Part shown: positions 6,834 through 9,299 of the stretch, one piece after another | How positions within the stretch are numbered: the stretch's first letter is position 1 | How the letters are laid out: every line of letters begins with the position of its first letter | Assembly (NCBI GenBank): GCA_937981945.1 | Contig: CALJNJ010000029.1 | Location: 1 to 9,299, forward strand | Origin: an uncultured Caulobacterales bacterium | GTDB lineage: Bacteria > Pseudomonadota > Alphaproteobacteria > Caulobacterales > Maricaulaceae | DNA: 9,299 nt | Reading direction: 5' to 3' | Notes under the pieces: model-generated | The model's database searches: none | What the model saw: the letters and a program-made list of their open reading frames with translations, nothing else | What the model was told of the DNA's origin: nothing | Made by a program: the position numbers and the translations under genes

Positions 6834-9257
6834 ATGACGGACGAGACAGGTCGGCAGGACCTCAATCCGGAAACAGCGAAAAACTATCTCGAGATGCTGG
6901 ATACAGCGCTCGATTCAGGGGTCAGTATACTCGATGAAGATTTAAACTACCTCTATTTGAGCTCGTCCGTTTACCGCGAATTAGGGTTGTGCGAAGCTGA
7001 TATCGGCCCCGGCGATAACTTGAAGAAAATGCACAAGCTCATGCTGGAGACCGGTCTTCTAAATGACGAGATCATTGCCAAAAACAGCTTAAGTGTTGAA
7101 GCCCAGGAAAAACGGGGCCCCGCATCCCGTTTTACAAAAATTATGTCCTTTACGGACGGACGGATCCAAAAATTAACCCGAACACATTTGCCCAATGGTC
7201 ATACGGTTTCCGTTTCCGACAATATTTCGGAGCTTGTGGAAAAGGAGCGCTTGCTCGAACAAGTTTTGCTGATTGGCAAATCCGGTTATTGGGAAGTGGA
7301 TTTTAGAACCAATAAATTGGTCGTCAGTGAAACAATGGCGCATCACTTTGGTGAGGACGCGATTAAGACGGCTAAGGAAAATGGCTTAAAAGGCATGGTT
7401 GGATTGGTCTTGAAAGAAGATCGGGCAATTGCCGTAAATGCAATTAAGAACGCTCTCCAAGGCGAGGCTAAATTAAATTACAAAGTCCGTTCCAAAAACA
7501 AACATGGTGAAATTTGCTGGAGCCAAAATTTCGGCGAAATTACATATAATGCCAAGGGCAAACCGTCAAAAATCAAAGTCTTCCTCAAAGATATTTCCGA
7601 CGACGTGGAAACCTCTAATGAGTTGGAGCGCGCCAAGGATCAAGCCTTGGCCGCCTCCCAGGCTAAGTCAGAATTCCTGGCCAATATGAGCCATGAAATT
7701 CGAACGCCCATGAACGGTATTTTGGGGATGTCTGAATTATTGGCGAATTCCGAAATCAATGATCAGAACAAAGAACATGTCAACGTCATCTATAAATCGG
7801 CCAATGCGCTTTTAACGATCATCAATGACATTTTAGACTTCTCCAAGATTGAAGCCGGCGCCATGGAACTGGATCCCATGCCTTTCAATCTGAGAGAAAT
7901 GATCAATGATGTGGTCTCCCTCATGGTTCAGCCCGCGCAAACCAAAGGCCTTGAGTTGATCGTCAATTATGACGAAGCGGCCCATAGCCATTTCGTGGCT
8001 GATGCCGGACGGATCAGACAAATCCTGACCAATCTTTTGAACAATGCCATTAAGTTTACGGAAACCGGGCACATTCTGGTTGAAGTCACGGTCAGCGGCG
8101 CTCGGGAAACCTCCGGCATTGTCAATATTTCGGTGAAAGATACCGGGATTGGCATTGAGCCGGATAAGCTCGACACGATTTTCGAAAACTTCACCCAGGC
8201 AGATAACTCCACGACCCGTCTTTATGGCGGTACGGGATTGGGATTATCCATTTCCAAAAAACTGATCGAAATGATGAATGGTCGTGTCAACGTTCAGTCG
8301 GTTCTTGGAAAAGGCTCGGTGTTTCAGATTACCCTACCGCTTCCGCTGGATCAAAATGCCAAACTTGAGGCCTATGACAATACGATTTTGAAGGGCAAAA
8401 ACGTCTTGATCGTCGACGATATTGAACTGAATTGCGACATTCTGAAACGCCGATTGGAAAATTGGGAAATGAGCGCCGTCACTGCCACAGACGCGGTGGA
8501 CGCGCTGACGCTTTTGAAATCAGATATCTCAAACGACCAAGAATTTGATCTCATTATTTCTGACTATTTGATGCCGGGCCTCAACGGAATTGAATTTGCC
8601 CGCATGATTAAAAGCAGCGCAAAATATCCCGACACACCCCTGATCATCCTGTCTTCCTGTGATCGGCCCGGGTCCGCCGCAGAGCTCAAAGAAAACAATG
8701 TGGAAAAGTTTTTGATGAAACCGGCGCGTGAAAGCACATTGTTTGACGCCATGGTCAAAGTCTTGTCGTCCGGGAAGTCTTCATCGGGACCAACAGAAAC
8801 CGACGATATTGAAATCTCGACGGATTCTAAAAATTGTAAGACCCGCATCTTGGTTGCCGAGGACTTCGCTCTCAATCAAGATGTTATCAGACTCATGCTG
8901 GCGGACACGAATTACGAAGCTGAGTTTGCCTCCAACGGCAAAGAAGCTCTCGAGAAATACATCAAAGCTGATGGCAATTACCCGGTGATCCTTATGGATA
9001 TTTCCATGCCCGAAATGGACGGCTTTCAGGCCACATCTCATATCAGAGAATTTGAGACCGCCAACGGGATCAGTCATCGTCCGATTATTGCACTGACCGG
9101 GCATGCCCTTAAACATGATCGGGAAAAATGCCTAAATGCAGGTATGGATGATTATCTGCCGAAACCCGTACGCCAAGAAAACTTGGTCAGTAAACTGGAA
9201 CAATGGATCACCCATTCTGAACGGGGCGGCGAAGGCGGCGTTTTAAAAGCCGGCTAA
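6834..9257 (+). CDS. Soluble hybrid sensor histidine kinase (PAS-PAS-HisKA-HATPase-REC-REC)
   Basis: An 807-residue hybrid kinase with no signal peptide or membrane helix, so a cytoplasmic sensor. Residues 17-135 resemble a PAS_7 domain (LDTALDSGVSILDEDLNYLY, later LPNGHTVSVSDNISE). Residues 142-257 are a second PAS of PAS_3 type (GYWEVDF, then ICWSQNFGEITY and LKDISDD). A helical linker leads to HisKA, with the phospho-accepting His287 in NMSHEIRTPMNG. The ATPase domain (about 388-505) has Asn404 in the N box, DTGIGI (436-441), the ENFTQADNSTTR F box and GGTGLGLSI (465-473). Receiver 1 (about 522-643) has Asp528/Asp529, phospho-acceptor Asp577, Ser607 and Lys629. Receiver 2 (670-792) has Glu676/Asp677, Asp722, Thr755 and Lys777. 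All catalytic positions look intact. No HPt domain is fused, so phosphorelay would need a separate HPt protein. The ATG at 6834 has only a weak GGGCG upstream; an ATG at residue 21 would sit at the PAS edge and is less likely. The ligand is unknown. Confidence 0.95.
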   Translation: MTDETGRQDLNPETAKNYLEMLDTALDSGVSILDEDLNYLYLSSSVYRELGLCEADIGPGDNLKKMHKLMLETGLLNDEIIAKNSLSVEAQEKRGPASRFTKIMSFTDGRIQKLTRTHLPNGHTVSVSDNISELVEKERLLEQVLLIGKSGYWEVDFRTNKLVVSETMAHHFGEDAIKTAKENGLKGMVGLVLKEDRAIAVNAIKNALQGEAKLNYKVRSKNKHGEICWSQNFGEITYNAKGKPSKIKVFLKDISDDVETSNELERAKDQALAASQAKSEFLANMSHEIRTPMNGILGMSELLANSEINDQNKEHVNVIYKSANALLTIINDILDFSKIEAGAMELDPMPFNLREMINDVVSLMVQPAQTKGLELIVNYDEAAHSHFVADAGRIRQILTNLLNNAIKFTETGHILVEVTVSGARETSGIVNISVKDTGIGIEPDKLDTIFENFTQADNSTTRLYGGTGLGLSISKKLIEMMNGRVNVQSVLGKGSVFQITLPLPLDQNAKLEAYDNTILKGKNVLIVDDIELNCDILKRRLENWEMSAVTATDAVDALTLLKSDISNDQEFDLIISDYLMPGLNGIEFARMIKSSAKYPDTPLIILSSCDRPGSAAELKENNVEKFLMKPARESTLFDAMVKVLSSGKSSSGPTETDDIEISTDSKNCKTRILVAEDFALNQDVIRLMLADTNYEAEFASNGKEALEKYIKADGNYPVILMDISMPEMDGFQATSHIREFETANGISHRPIIALTGHALKHDREKCLNAGMDDYLPKPVRQENLVSKLEQWITHSERGGEGGVLKAG

Positions 9258-9269
9258 ACGAAATCGCAA

Positions 9270-9285
9270 ATGCGGTCAGCCGCAT
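9270..9285. repeat. Small hairpin after the histidine kinase
   Basis: ATGCGG (9270-9275), loop TCAG and CCGCAT (9280-9285) form a perfect 6-bp stem 12 nt after the kinase stop. On the + strand only CTCTT follows; on the - strand TTTGCGATTT follows. It could be a weak terminator in either direction. The window ends 14 bases later, so the context cannot be judged. Confidence 0.35.
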
Positions 9286-9299
9286 CTCTTAAAACATCT

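Noticed and set aside
8781..9116. 111-codon open frame on the - strand within the kinase gene
   Set aside because: It is a shadow of the second receiver domain; the + strand frame has full conserved motifs.

Overview
The window looks like ordinary chromosome from an alphaproteobacterium of moderate GC content. Three things suggest this: a bacterial ELM1-family (DUF1022) gene, a thioredoxin reductase gene overlapping a LysR regulator that closely resembles the LsrB/VtlR regulators of Rhizobiales, and a PAS_7-type hybrid histidine kinase. The mix would fit a Hyphomonadaceae/Maricaulales-like marine lineage, but that narrower placement is inference. I see no insertion sequence, phage gene, CRISPR array, tRNA or rRNA.

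Left part (1-3033). The 3' end of a recQ helicase gene on the + strand ends one base from the stop codon of a convergent - strand gene. That gene encodes a predicted EF-hand lipoprotein of unknown function. Upstream of it, also on the - strand, lies a WbpE-like DegT/DnrJ/EryC1/StrS sugar aminotransferase, and the two may be co-transcribed.

Middle part (3034-6577). A divergent 185-bp intergenic region separates the aminotransferase from a tight + strand cluster: greA, an ELM1-family gene, trxB and an LsrB/VtlR-like LysR regulator. greA and the ELM1 gene are 1 nt apart, and trxB and lysR overlap by 1 nt. The greA leader contains a long-range inverted repeat that can pair with the greA Shine-Dalgarno and enclose a smaller hairpin.

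Right part (6578-9299). The 256-bp gap after the LysR gene is the most interesting stretch. It holds a LysR-box-like dyad, then two consecutive stem-loops that each carry the same 9-mer TTCCTCCCC (an anti-Shine-Dalgarno sequence) in or at the loop, then a strong intrinsic terminator. This is the architecture of an alphaproteobacterial trans-acting small RNA. LsrB/VtlR regulators are known to activate anti-SD small RNAs of the AbcR (alpha-r15) family, so a local regulator-sRNA module is a reasonable hypothesis. A soluble hybrid histidine kinase (PAS-PAS-HisKA-HATPase-REC-REC) follows the terminator and fills the rest of the window.

Working picture (inference): transcription-elongation rescue (GreA), thiol redox (TrxB) and a LysR regulator are transcribed together, and the regulator may control a post-transcriptional repressor RNA encoded immediately downstream.
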